Origin: Candidatus Limivicinus faecipullorum
Lineage (GTDB): Bacteria; Bacillota; Clostridia; Oscillospirales; Oscillospiraceae
DNA length: 33,633 nt
Assembly (NCBI GenBank): GCA_018711755.1
Contig: DVHY01000076.1
Span: 1 to 33,633, forward strand
Direction of reading: 5' to 3'
How positions within the stretch are numbered: the stretch's first letter is position 1; each line of letters opens with the position of its first letter. Of the stretch, positions 14,040-21,794 are shown one piece after another. Position numbers and translations under genes: made by a program. The notes beneath the pieces are model-generated. The model worked only from the letters and a program-made list of their open reading frames with translations. It searched no databases and was not told the origin of the DNA.

Positions 14040-16094
14040 TCACTCTTCGTCGCCCATCTCGGGTACGATGCCGGTGGCCTCGCCGGTAGCGGAGACCTCG
14101 TAGACCAGAGCGTCCTCACCGTTGTCCTCTTCAGCTTCCTCCACCTCAGCCACGGGAGCGGGGGCGGGCTCGGACAGGGCACGGATGGACAGGGAGATCT
14201 TGTGCTTCTCCTCGTCGATAGCGGTGATCTTGGCGTCCACAACATCGCCCACGGAGAGCACGTCCTCAGGCTTGCCTATGCGGCGGTTGGCGATCTGGGA
14301 GATGTGGATGAGTCCGTCAACGCCGGGCAGGACCTCGGCAAAGGCGCCGAAAGGCATGAGCTTGACGATGGTGACGGTAGCCACGCTGCCCACCTGGTAC
14401 TTGTTGGTGAAAGCGGTCCAGGGGTTGGCATTGGGGTCCTTGTAGCCCAGGGAGATCTTGCGCTTCTCCTTATCGAAGTTGATGACATAGACCTCCACCT
14501 CGTCGCCCACGGAGAGGACCTCAGAGGGCTGGTGGATGCGGCCCCAGCTCAGCTCGGATACGTGGACCATACCGTCGATGCCGCCGATATCCACAAAGGC
14601 GCCGTAGCTGGTCATGGACTTGACAACGCCGTGATAACGCTTGCCGATCTCTATCTCGTTCCAGATGGCCTCGGTGCGCTCCCGGCGCTCGGCCTGAGCC
14701 ACGCGGCGGATGGAGCCCACCACACGCTTGCGGGCCTTGTTGACCTCGGTAATCTTGAGGCGGACGGTCTTCTTCAGCAGCTGGCTCATATCTGCGTCAC
14801 GGGGCAGGTCGGTCTGGGAGGCAGGAACGAATACACGCACGCCCTTCACGTTGACGACAACGCCGCCCTTGTTCTCCTCGGTGACCACGCCTTCCAGCAC
14901 GGTGCCGTTATCAACGGCCTCTTCCACCTCGGTCCACATCTTGGCGGCATCCAGGCGCTTCTTGGACAGCATTGCGGTGCCCTCCACGTCGTTGACGCGG
15001 ACGACGACGGCTTCGATGGTATCGCCCACCTTGACAACGTCTTCCACCTTGACGCCGTCGTCGGTAAACTCGGAAGTGGGGATGAAGCCGGAATACTTGG
15101 CGCCCAGATCAACGCTGATCTCAGTGCCGGTGATAGCAACTACAATGCCGGTTACCTTATCTCCATTATATATAGTTTTGAGAGTCTCCTCCAACATTTC
15201 GTCAAAGGACATTTCCTTCTCAACTGGGGTCTCTTCGATTTTGATTTCGTCACTCATTTTGTTTCTTACCTCCTTAATTATCCACGCAGGTGTGGATGCT
15301 CCGGCTGTGAGTCCGACAACATCGGCGTCTTTAAGCCTGTCCATATCCAGCTCTCTGGCGTTCTCTATGAACTGGACGTTGGAGCATTGCTCGGCGCAAA
15401 TCTGTGCAAGGTGAACGCTGTTGGCGCTGTGCTTTCCGCCGATGACCACCATGGCATCACATTCCGAGGCAAGCCTTGCCGCTTCCTCCTGCCGCGTGAA
15501 CGTAGCAAGACATATTGTATCAGATATTTTCGCATTTGTACATCTTTTTTTTATTACATTACAACATTCAGTAAAATTATTGCGTGTCTGAGTGGTTTGT
15601 ACCACGACTGTTATTGGTTTTCCCCAATATTCTGTATTTTTATCCAGCCAAATTTCCAAATCCTGAGAATTTTCAAATACTGCGTGTTCGCCGCACCAGC
15701 CGCATATTCCCTCGACTTCCGGGTGTTTTGGCATGCCGATGATGATGACGAAGCGCCCCTCCGCCGCGGCCCGGCTGACGATGGTATGTATGGCCTTGAC
15801 CTTCGGGCAGGTGGCGTCGGCCACCTCTCCCCCGGCTTTTTCCAGCCGCTCGTATATTTCCCTGGAAACACCGTGGGCCCGGATGAGCACATGTTCTCCG
15901 GCCTCCAGCTCGTCGGGCTTCTGGATGACCCTGAGTCCGCCGGCCTCCAGCCGGCGCACCACGTCCTCATTGTGTATAAGCTCGCCGAAGCTGGCGCAGC
16001 TTCCCCGCTCTTTCAGGAGCTTTTCCGCCATGTCCACCGAGCGGCTGACTCCGAAGCAGAAGCCGGCGCTCTGAGCCACTCTCAGCTCTCTCAT
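14040..16094 (-). CDS. ispH-rpsA: Fused HMBPP reductase (IspH) and 30S ribosomal protein S1
   Basis: One open frame of 684 residues. Residues 1-279 are IspH, the iron-sulfur enzyme that makes IPP and DMAPP in the last step of the MEP pathway. Cluster cysteines fit Cys13 (GFCFGV), Cys96 (DATCPKV) and Cys195 (DTICLAT); conserved His41, His74, His124 and Glu126 are also present. Residues from 280 hold four S1 RNA-binding repeats, starting near 315, 400, 490 and 575, followed by an acidic tail. The fusion is known from clostridia. An internal SD and ATG at 15255-15275 could yield S1 alone. An AT-rich island covers residues of about 139-195 without breaking the frame. The start overlaps cmk by four bases. 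Confidence 0.95.
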   Translation of the reverse strand: MRELRVAQSAGFCFGVSRSVDMAEKLLKERGSCASFGELIHNEDVVRRLEAGGLRVIQKPDELEAGEHVLIRAHGVSREIYERLEKAGGEVADATCPKVKAIHTIVSRAAAEGRFVIIIGMPKHPEVEGICGWCGEHAVFENSQDLEIWLDKNTEYWGKPITVVVQTTQTRNNFTECCNVIKKRCTNAKISDTICLATFTRQEEAARLASECDAMVVIGGKHSANSVHLAQICAEQCSNVQFIENARELDMDRLKDADVVGLTAGASTPAWIIKEVRNKMSDEIKIEETPVEKEMSFDEMLEETLKTIYNGDKVTGIVVAITGTEISVDLGAKYSGFIPTSEFTDDGVKVEDVVKVGDTIEAVVVRVNDVEGTAMLSKKRLDAAKMWTEVEEAVDNGTVLEGVVTEENKGGVVVNVKGVRVFVPASQTDLPRDADMSQLLKKTVRLKITEVNKARKRVVGSIRRVAQAERRERTEAIWNEIEIGKRYHGVVKSMTSYGAFVDIGGIDGMVHVSELSWGRIHQPSEVLSVGDEVEVYVINFDKEKRKISLGYKDPNANPWTAFTNKYQVGSVATVTIVKLMPFGAFAEVLPGVDGLIHISQIANRRIGKPEDVLSVGDVVDAKITAIDEEKHKISLSIRALSEPAPAPVAEVEEAEEDNGEDALVYEVSATGEATGIVPEMGDEE
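15255..15275 (-). promoter_or_regulatory. Internal Shine-Dalgarno and ATG at the S1 half of ispH-rpsA
   Basis: A full AAGGAGGT (complement of 15268-15275) lies 10 bases before ATG (15255-15257), which is codon 280 and the first residue of the S1 half (MSDEIKIEE). Starting here would give a 405-residue S1, close to the length of free Firmicutes S1-like proteins. The SD is coded by the Lys-Glu-Val codons of the IspH C-terminus. Confidence 0.65.
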
Positions 16095-16789
16095 TGCCGG
16101 TCCTTCCTTTCCGGGGAAAGCCTGGTAACAACCAGCTCTGTCAAAAGCCTTAAGCTCTCGTCGAAATTGATGTCGCTGGTGTCCACTACCAGGGCGTCTT
16201 CCGCGGCCTTCAGTGGGGCCGCAGTCCGGCTGCTGTCCTGCTTGTCCCTGTACTCTATCTCCCGGAGCACGTCTTCAAAGCTCTCTTCGATGCCCTTGTT
16301 TTTCTGTTCCAGCATGCGCCTTCTGGCTCTGGCCTCGCTGCTGGCGGTAAGGAATATTTTCAGCTCCGCATCCGGCAGCACGACGGTGCCTATATCCCGT
16401 CCGTCCATTATCACGTTGTTTTTCCTGGCGAAGTCCCTCTGCATATCCAGCAGATAGGTCCTCACCGCCTGGTGGGAGGACACGTCGGAGGCGCAGATGG
16501 ATATCTCCGGCAGGCGTATCTGTTCCGACACGTCCTCCCCGTCCAGATACATCCGCTGTTCCCCCGCCTGGTTGTAGCCCATCTCTATCTTTATTTTGGG
16601 CAGCAGCTCCATCACCGCTTTCTCATCCTTGCGGTCAATGCCCCGGCGGTATGCGGCCAGACCCAGGGTGCGGTAAATGGCCCCGGTGTCCACATAGATA
16701 AAGCGAAAGGCCTCCGCCAGCTTTTTGGCCAGGCTGCTCTTCCCCGCCCCGGAGGGGCCGTCGATGGCAATGGAAAAAAATTCATTCAT
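16091..16789 (-). CDS. cmk: Cytidylate kinase
   Basis: Cmk phosphorylates CMP and dCMP for nucleotide synthesis. The 232-residue protein opens FFSIAIDGPSGAGKSSLAKK with the P-loop, followed by FIYVDTGAIYRTLGLAA. The CMP-binding region has VMDGRDIGTVVLPDAELKIFLTAS, and the lid region is ARARRRMLEQ. Length is normal. It overlaps both neighbours by four bases (ATGA junctions). cmk followed by ispH-rpsA is a familiar clostridial order. Confidence 0.97.
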   Translation of the reverse strand: MNEFFSIAIDGPSGAGKSSLAKKLAEAFRFIYVDTGAIYRTLGLAAYRRGIDRKDEKAVMELLPKIKIEMGYNQAGEQRMYLDGEDVSEQIRLPEISICASDVSSHQAVRTYLLDMQRDFARKNNVIMDGRDIGTVVLPDAELKIFLTASSEARARRRMLEQKNKGIEESFEDVLREIEYRDKQDSSRTAAPLKAAEDALVVDTSDINFDESLRLLTELVVTRLSPERKDRQ

Positions 16790-18033
16790 AAATATTCATC
16801 CTCCAACACAGAATTTCCCGCCACATAGCCTGTAGACCAGGCGATCTGAAGGTTAAAACCACCGGTATATCCGTCCAGGTCAAGTATCTCTCCGGCAAAG
16901 AACAGCCCCTTCACCAGCTTGGACTCCATGGTCCTGGGGTTGACCTCTTTGGTGCTGACCCCTCCGGCGGTGACGATGGCCTCGTCCACAGGCCGGGTAC
17001 CGCTGACGGACACGGGGAAGGCTTTGAACAGATGCAGCAGCCTCATACGCTGCTCTCTGGTGATGCTGTTTACCTTGGTGTCCTCAGGTATGCCGGACAG
17101 CCGGATCAAAACTGGGATCATGGCCCGGCCCGCCAGATCTCCCAGGGCATTTTTGAACTCCCGGTTGGAGTACTTCTCAAAGTCTCTGAGGAGCCTTGCG
17201 TCCAGCTTTTTCTCGTCCAGGCCCGGCTTCAGGTCTATCTCCAGCCTGTATTCCGCACTGCCCATGTTCCGCATGTGGGAACTGGCGGAGAGCACCAGGG
17301 GGCCGGAGACTCCGAAATGGGTAAAGAGCATTTCCCCCAGCTCCTTGTATATCAGCCTGTTGTTTTCATAGGCGGACAAAGTCACGTTTTTCAGGGCAAA
17401 GCCCTGCATCTCGCCGCAGTATCCGTCCCCGCTCTCCAGCGGCACCAGAGACGGCCGCAGCCCGGTCACGCTGTGTCCCAGTTTTTCCGCCATGGCGTAG
17501 CCCGTCCCGTCGGAGCCGGTGAGGGGGTAGGACAGCCCCCCGGTGCACAGGGCCGCGGCCCGGCACTGGATAAGCCCCTGGTCCGTGGACACGCCGGTGA
17601 CTGCGCCCTGGTCCGTGCATATCTCCAGGGCTTTTCCGTGCAGCACCCGGACGCCTCTGCGCCGGCAGAGCCTGTCCAGCAGCCCGGCCACATCGTTGGC
17701 GTTGTCGGATACGGGGAAGACCCTGTTGCCTCTTTCCACCTTTAAAGGCAGTCCGTTGTCCTGGAAGAAGGCCATTGTATCTGCCGGAGACAGCCGGTTC
17801 AGTGCGCTGTAAAGAAAACGCCCGTCCCCCGGGATATTGGCCATAAAAGTTTTGATATCGCAGCTGTTGGTCACATTGCAGCGGCCTTTGCCGGTTATCC
17901 GCAGCTTCCGCCCCAGCATTCTGTTGGGCTCCAGCAGCACCGTATCCACTCCTCTGGCGGCTGCGGTGCAGGCGCACATCAGCCCAGCGGCGCCGCCGCC
18001 TATGACCGTAAGTTCAGCTTTCCCCAGCTTCAT
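16786..18033 (-). CDS. BaiN/HI0933-family FAD-dependent oxidoreductase
   Basis: A 415-residue flavoprotein of the HI0933/YhiN/BaiN group. The N-terminus LTVIGGGAAGLMCACTAA is the dinucleotide-binding motif, followed by the family motifs GRKLRITGKGRCNVTN and GNRVFPVSDNANDV. The C-terminus has VTAGGVSTKEVNPRTMESK and GLFFAGEILDLDGYTGGFNLQIAWSTG, where FAD is bound. Some members take part in bile-acid dehydroxylation, but the housekeeping setting does not point there and most members are unassigned. I start at MKLGKAELT (18033), which overlaps the regulator gene by 20 bases. The GGGAG site is about 10 bases off, so initiation may be coupled. Confidence 0.9.
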   Translation of the reverse strand: MKLGKAELTVIGGGAAGLMCACTAAARGVDTVLLEPNRMLGRKLRITGKGRCNVTNSCDIKTFMANIPGDGRFLYSALNRLSPADTMAFFQDNGLPLKVERGNRVFPVSDNANDVAGLLDRLCRRRGVRVLHGKALEICTDQGAVTGVSTDQGLIQCRAAALCTGGLSYPLTGSDGTGYAMAEKLGHSVTGLRPSLVPLESGDGYCGEMQGFALKNVTLSAYENNRLIYKELGEMLFTHFGVSGPLVLSASSHMRNMGSAEYRLEIDLKPGLDEKKLDARLLRDFEKYSNREFKNALGDLAGRAMIPVLIRLSGIPEDTKVNSITREQRMRLLHLFKAFPVSVSGTRPVDEAIVTAGGVSTKEVNPRTMESKLVKGLFFAGEILDLDGYTGGFNLQIAWSTGYVAGNSVLEDEYL

Positions 18034-18826
18034 ATGTATCGTACTCCCTGCATAGAGTTTCCAGCTCCCTAAGATTTTGCAGCAGGCTTCTGCCGCAGCG
18101 GCTTTCCAGGGCTTTGAACAGGGCCTCAATAAGGGCGGCAAGGGCAATGAAGCCCTTACCTGGCAGCATCACCTCAGCATACCTCCCCATGGGCGCAGCC
18201 TCATCCCCTGTCAGCACCAGCACCGCCGCCCCTTTTTCTTTGGCGTAGCGGGCCGAGCCCGAGACCTGAGCGCAAAAACTGCCGCAGACTATCAGCAGCA
18301 CCGACTTTTCATCCAGCCGGAAGACCTCCCTGGACAGCCCGGCGGAAGCGGGGCCGGCGTTATAGCCCAGGGACCTGAGCCCGGAAGCGATGAATGTATC
18401 CAGTCCTTCCATGCCAAGGCCCGCCTGGACAAGTATCTTTTCCCCATTGCTCAGCAGCTCCGCCGCCTTTTCCAGGGCGAGCCGGTTCTGGGCCGTCGCA
18501 ATGGAACCGAGCCCCAGTCTCCCCAGCTCCAGGGTCTGCCTCAGCTCTTCCATATCCGTCTCCGCCTCGGCCTCTTTCACGCTGCCCAGCTTGTCTTTCA
18601 CAAGCTGCTGCAGGGCCCGGCGCAGCTGGGAATAGCCGCTGAAGCCCAGCTGGCGTGCAAAGCGCACCACCGAAGACTCGCTGACCTGCGCCGCCTGGGA
18701 CAGCATCCGCGAAGTCATAAAGGATACGGTCTCACTGTTTTCACATATGTACCGGGCAATAGCCCTTTGCCGCTTGGAGTAGCTCTGGCTCTCGTCGGCC
18801 AGGCGCTGCAGCAGGTCGCTTTCCAT
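18014..18826 (-). CDS. MurR/RpiR-family transcriptional regulator
   Basis: A 270-residue DNA-binding regulator. The N-terminal helix-turn-helix domain (about 1-77) carries the family pattern from YSKRQRAIARYICEN to QAAQVSESSVVRFARQLGFSGYSQLR. The C-terminal half (about 120-250) fits a SIS sugar-phosphate-sensing domain, with KILVQAGLGMEGLDTF and SVLLIVCGSFCAQVSGSARYAKEKGA. The effector is unknown. No sugar-catabolic gene is adjacent. Its place in a run with a D,D-carboxypeptidase could suggest an amino-sugar or cell-wall signal, but that is inference. It starts four bases after rluB. Confidence 0.88.
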   Translation of the reverse strand: MESDLLQRLADESQSYSKRQRAIARYICENSETVSFMTSRMLSQAAQVSESSVVRFARQLGFSGYSQLRRALQQLVKDKLGSVKEAEAETDMEELRQTLELGRLGLGSIATAQNRLALEKAAELLSNGEKILVQAGLGMEGLDTFIASGLRSLGYNAGPASAGLSREVFRLDEKSVLLIVCGSFCAQVSGSARYAKEKGAAVLVLTGDEAAPMGRYAEVMLPGKGFIALAALIEALFKALESRCGRSLLQNLRELETLCREYDTYEAGES

Positions 18827-18830
18827 AGGC

Positions 18831-19535
18831 TCACCTCAGCTTTTCCAGTTCCTCCGCCGAAAGATGTCTCCATTTCCCTGGGGCCAGGCCGCCCAGTTCC
18901 AGAGTTCCCTCTGCCACACGTTTAAGCCTGGTCACCCTCAGTCCCACAGCCTGACACATCTTTCTCACCTGGCGGTTCCTGCCCTCGTGTATGCTGATGG
19001 AGAGCAGTGCTCCCCCGTCCAGCAGCTTCAATATCTCCGCCTCGGCCGGGCGGGTGACGTATCCGTCCAGCTCCATGGGCAGGCGCAGTTTTTCCACCGC
19101 CTGCTCCGGCCGGTCCCCCCGCACCCAGGTGTGGTAGGTCTTGGTGATCTCATGGGAGGGGTGCATTATCCGGTTGGCAAACTCACCGTCGTTGGTCATC
19201 AGCAGCAGGCCCTCGGAATTCATATCCAGCCTGCCCACGGGATATACCCTGACTCCCAGTTCCTGTACCAGCCCGCTCACGTCCTTCCTGCCCTTCTCAT
19301 CCTTTAGGCTGGTGACGTAGCCCTTGGGCTTGTTCAGCATTATGTAAACCTTCTCCCCGGTGGACGGAAGCTCTTTTCCGTCCACCAGAATCCGGTCTTT
19401 TTCAGCGTCGGCCCGCTCTCCCAGAGCGGCGGTCCTGCCGTTTACGGTGACTCTTCCGGCGCTGATATATTCTTCGGCTGTTCTTCGGGACATCAGCCCG
19501 GCAGCCGCTATTATCTTTTGCAGTCTTTCAGCCAT
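18831..19535 (-). CDS. rluB: 23S rRNA pseudouridine synthase, RluB/RsuA family
   Basis: The 234-residue enzyme modifies large ribosomal RNA. An S4 RNA-binding domain covers about 1-60 (LQKIIAAAGLMSRRTAEEYI). The catalytic domain has GRLDMNSEGLLLMTNDGEFA, where the Asp is the nucleophile, and later HEGRNRQVRKMCQAVGLRVTRLKR. I start at MAERLQK (19535). It begins eight bases after the dacF stop, with only a partial site (GGGTGA) that overlaps the stop, suggesting coupled translation. RluB rather than RsuA is the usual Firmicutes assignment; the exact uridine is not provable here. Confidence 0.92.
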   Translation of the reverse strand: MAERLQKIIAAAGLMSRRTAEEYISAGRVTVNGRTAALGERADAEKDRILVDGKELPSTGEKVYIMLNKPKGYVTSLKDEKGRKDVSGLVQELGVRVYPVGRLDMNSEGLLLMTNDGEFANRIMHPSHEITKTYHTWVRGDRPEQAVEKLRLPMELDGYVTRPAEAEILKLLDGGALLSISIHEGRNRQVRKMCQAVGLRVTRLKRVAEGTLELGGLAPGKWRHLSAEELEKLR

Positions 19536-19543
19536 TATTACAT

Positions 19544-20620
19544 TCACCCGCTGTCTGTTTCTTCCTGAGGGAGCAGCAGGGCCACATCGCTGTCGTATAT
19601 CAGCCGGCAGCCGCCAACCTGCTTTCCGTCTATTATAACCCAAATCTCCCCGCCTGTCTCCCCCTTATTTACCGGTGCAAAGACAAATCTGGGGTATTCC
19701 ACCTGCAAATGCAGTTCCTGTCCCTCATCCAGCAGCAGCTCCACTTTTTCCTCCGGCTTCAGCACCGCGTATTTTTCCCTGCCGGAGATGACCGGCACCT
19801 GAAAGCTCTGGCCCTCCACCGCATCTCTCAGGCTGAACTGGGAGAAGGCCCAGTCATAGAGGGCAATGTGGTCGTTCCAGTCGTCCGGGGCGGACAGGGT
19901 GACGCAGATGAGCCGCAGCCCCTTTCTCTCGCAGCAGCTCACCAGACAGCGTCCGGCGGCCTGGGTATAGCCGGTCTTCCCACCGATGCAGTCGGGGTAC
20001 ATGTCCAGCAGTTTATTGTGGTTAATAAGGGTCTGCCCATTGATAAGGCAGCTTCTGGTAGCGCACAGCTCCCGGAAGCTCGGGTCATCCATGCAATAGG
20101 CCATGAGCTTGGCCATGTCCCTTGCGGTGGAGTAATGGTTCTCAGCGTCCAGACCGTGGGGATTTTCAAAGCTGCTGTTATCCATCCCCAGCTCCCGGGC
20201 CTTGCTGTTCATAAGCTCCGCAAAGTTTTCCGTGCTCCCCGCCACATGCAGGGCCAGGGCCTGGGCCGCATCGTTTCCCGATACCAGCAGCAGTCCCAGC
20301 AAAAGCTCCTTTACGGTGTAACGCTGCCCCGCCTCCAGGTACATGGAGGAGCCCTCAATGTCGCAGCACTCCTGTGTTATGTCAACTAGCTCATTCAGTT
20401 TGGCGTTTTCTATAGTGACAATGGCGGTCATCAGCTTTGTAGTGCTGGCGATAAGGGCTCTGTCGTCGGCGTTTTTTTCATAGAGGGTCCGCCCGTCGGA
20501 AGTGATGACGATAGCGGACTGGGCGCTGGGACAGGGCTGCTCCGCCCAGGCCGCCGGTATCATGTGCAGCAGCAGGCAGACCGAGGCCAAAAGAGATATA
20601 GTTTTCCTAATAATAAGCAC
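19544..20620 (-). CDS. dacF: D-alanyl-D-alanine carboxypeptidase, S11 (DacF/PBP5-like)
   Basis: A penicillin-binding protein that removes the terminal D-Ala of wall peptides after export. The signal peptide ends near AAWA-EQ (about residue 26). Active-site motifs are STTK (Ser59, Lys62), SGN in LLVSGNDAAQ, and KTG in GGKTGYTQAAG. The C-terminal 100 residues fit the beta-rich PBP5-type domain. No membrane-anchoring helix is obvious at the C-terminus. The annotated start is GTG at 20620, but that GTG is part of a near-consensus SD (AAGGCGGTG). The true start may be one of two ATT codons just downstream. The whole region lies in a hairpin. Confidence 0.9.
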   Translation of the reverse strand: MLIIRKTISLLASVCLLLHMIPAAWAEQPCPSAQSAIVITSDGRTLYEKNADDRALIASTTKLMTAIVTIENAKLNELVDITQECCDIEGSSMYLEAGQRYTVKELLLGLLLVSGNDAAQALALHVAGSTENFAELMNSKARELGMDNSSFENPHGLDAENHYSTARDMAKLMAYCMDDPSFRELCATRSCLINGQTLINHNKLLDMYPDCIGGKTGYTQAAGRCLVSCCERKGLRLICVTLSAPDDWNDHIALYDWAFSQFSLRDAVEGQSFQVPVISGREKYAVLKPEEKVELLLDEGQELHLQVEYPRFVFAPVNKGETGGEIWVIIDGKQVGGCRLIYDSDVALLLPQEETDSG

Positions 20621-20648
20621 CGCCTTTCTGCAGGCAGTGCTTATTATT
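20609..20648 (-). terminator. Terminator-like hairpin spanning the dacF start
   Basis: Twelve bases (20609-20620) pair perfectly with 20637-20648; after one mismatch four more pairs (20622-20625 with 20632-20635) close on a six-base loop. The core is GC-rich, flanked by AATAATAA and TTATTATT, so it can act as a terminator in both directions. It would end the site-2-protease-to-ytfJ operon, yet it also contains the SD and start codon of the dacF-like gene. Confidence 0.6.
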
Positions 20649-20661
20649 TACACATATTCAG

Positions 20662-20683
20662 ATAATATGAGTATTTCAGACCT
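20662..20683 (-). promoter_or_regulatory. Possible promoter of the dacF-like gene
   Basis: A TATTAT -10 box (20662-20667) is preceded, after about 16 bases, by CGACA, a four-of-six -35 match reaching into the last codons of ytfJ (the -35 lies just beyond the marked end). Transcription would start near 20655, so the hairpin at 20609-20648 would be at the 5' end of the message. A weak match. Confidence 0.35.
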
Positions 20684-21065
20684 TGTCGTTTTTCTGCTTG
20701 GCGATAAAGGCGTCCACCCGGTCCATCACCTGAGGCACAAGGTCGATTATACGGTCCACGGTGTTGCTGGCGGGAGGAGTCACGTTTATCATTCTGACCA
20801 CGCCGTCCTTTATCACCAGAAAGCCGATGGGGTCGATCTTCACGCCGGTGGCGTTGCCGCCGCCGTAAGGCCGCTCATCTCCGGGCTTTTTGCCGCTGAA
20901 CTCAACTCCGCCGCCGCCGAAGCCCACGCTGATCTTGGAAATGGGGACCAGAGTTATACCGTCGGGAGTATAGATGGGGTCGCCCACAACGGTGTCCACC
21001 TTGAGAATGTTTTTAACACTCTCCATAGTATTCTGCATCAAAGTTCCGATAGGGTTATTGTCCAT
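20676..21065 (-). CDS. ytfJ: YtfJ / GerW-family sporulation protein
   Basis: A 129-residue protein of the GerW family, found in endospore formers and needed for normal germination in Bacillus. Recognisable parts are the N-terminal helix NTMESVKNILKVDTVVGDP, the TLVPISKISVGFGGGG motif and the VKIDPIGFLVIKDG strand. It overlaps the DUF2953 gene by 11 bases, the same pairing as ytfI-ytfJ in Bacillus. It is the last gene before a terminator-like hairpin. Its presence is the best sign in the window that the organism can sporulate. Confidence 0.9.
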   Translation of the reverse strand: MDNNPIGTLMQNTMESVKNILKVDTVVGDPIYTPDGITLVPISKISVGFGGGGVEFSGKKPGDERPYGGGNATGVKIDPIGFLVIKDGVVRMINVTPPASNTVDRIIDLVPQVMDRVDAFIAKQKNDKV

Positions 21066-21789
21066 TAGAGTCCATCCTTTCCTCTTGCTGTATATTTTGT
21101 TCTGTATTTATTTCATTATCAGCAGTTTTCCCCTTTTCATCGGGGAGCTCTTCTCCGCTGCGTTTTCTTCTGAGCTTTTCCCTGAAAAGGCGCAGTTTGT
21201 TTTTCAGGAGTATTCCCAGCACGCCGAAAGCCAGGGCAAAGAGCATGCGGAACACCTGGCCGATGCGAATGACCAGGCAGACGCCGAAGTCTATCCTGGA
21301 CTTGTCCAGGGTAAAGTCCACATCGGTGTATACGTCGCTGTCCTTGACAATGAAGCGGCTGGCGCAGACAGGGGCCAGGGTCGACAGGGCGGCATTGACG
21401 TAATTATAGGTCATGGCCGTGCGGTAAGGGTCGTCGCCTCCCGCCACATAGTGCAGCATGAACCTGTCCACCGTGAGCTTGCCGAATTTGCCTACGCCCT
21501 TCAAAGCCGCCTTTGCCAGGGCCAGCTTTTCATCCATGTTCAGCTCCAGCTTCTTTCCGGGCTTTTTCGGCTTTTCCTTCTTGGGCTTTTTCTCTTTTTT
21601 TGGTTTCTTTTCCTTTGGGGGTTTGGACTCGTCCCTGGGTTTTTTCGGCAGCAGCCTGACAAGCACTCCGCAGACCTTGGCGGAAAGGCCCAGCTGCCCT
21701 TCCACATAGCTTACGTCGGCTCCCACCGGGATGAGCATTATCAGCACGATTATGCCGACTATAATGCCCAGCACGATCAACCAGACCAA
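21055..21789 (-). CDS. DUF2953-family membrane protein (YtfI-like)
   Basis: A 244-residue protein with one N-terminal membrane segment (about 2-22, WLIVLGIIVGIIVLIMLIPVG), a short beta-rich region and then a strongly basic repeat of Lys, Pro and Glu (about 52-78). The DUF2953 region follows (about 85-190), with HYVAGGDDPYRTAMTYNYVNA and DFTLDKSRIDFGV. It pairs with ytfJ as in other spore formers, so a sporulation or germination role is likely but unproven. The start is TTG at 21789, with GGAGG ten bases upstream inside the end of scpB; the ATG just before it is followed at once by a stop. Confidence 0.85.
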   Translation of the reverse strand: MVWLIVLGIIVGIIVLIMLIPVGADVSYVEGQLGLSAKVCGVLVRLLPKKPRDESKPPKEKKPKKEKKPKKEKPKKPGKKLELNMDEKLALAKAALKGVGKFGKLTVDRFMLHYVAGGDDPYRTAMTYNYVNAALSTLAPVCASRFIVKDSDVYTDVDFTLDKSRIDFGVCLVIRIGQVFRMLFALAFGVLGILLKNKLRLFREKLRRKRSGEELPDEKGKTADNEINTEQNIQQEERMDSNGQ

Positions 21790-21794
21790 TTACA

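Noticed and set aside
14202..16457. 751-codon plus-strand open frame opposite ispH-rpsA and cmk
   Set aside because: Antisense shadow crossing two well-recognised genes, with no SD-start pair and no recognisable domain.
18014..18033. 20-base overlap of the regulator and flavoprotein genes as a frameshift fusion
   Set aside because: Both proteins have complete ends (full SIS domain; intact dinucleotide-binding N-terminus), so this is an ordinary overlap.
21540..21640. Lys/Pro-rich repeat in the DUF2953 protein as a possible microsatellite or frameshift
   Set aside because: The frame stays open through the repeat and into recognisable DUF2953 sequence, so it reads as a true basic linker.
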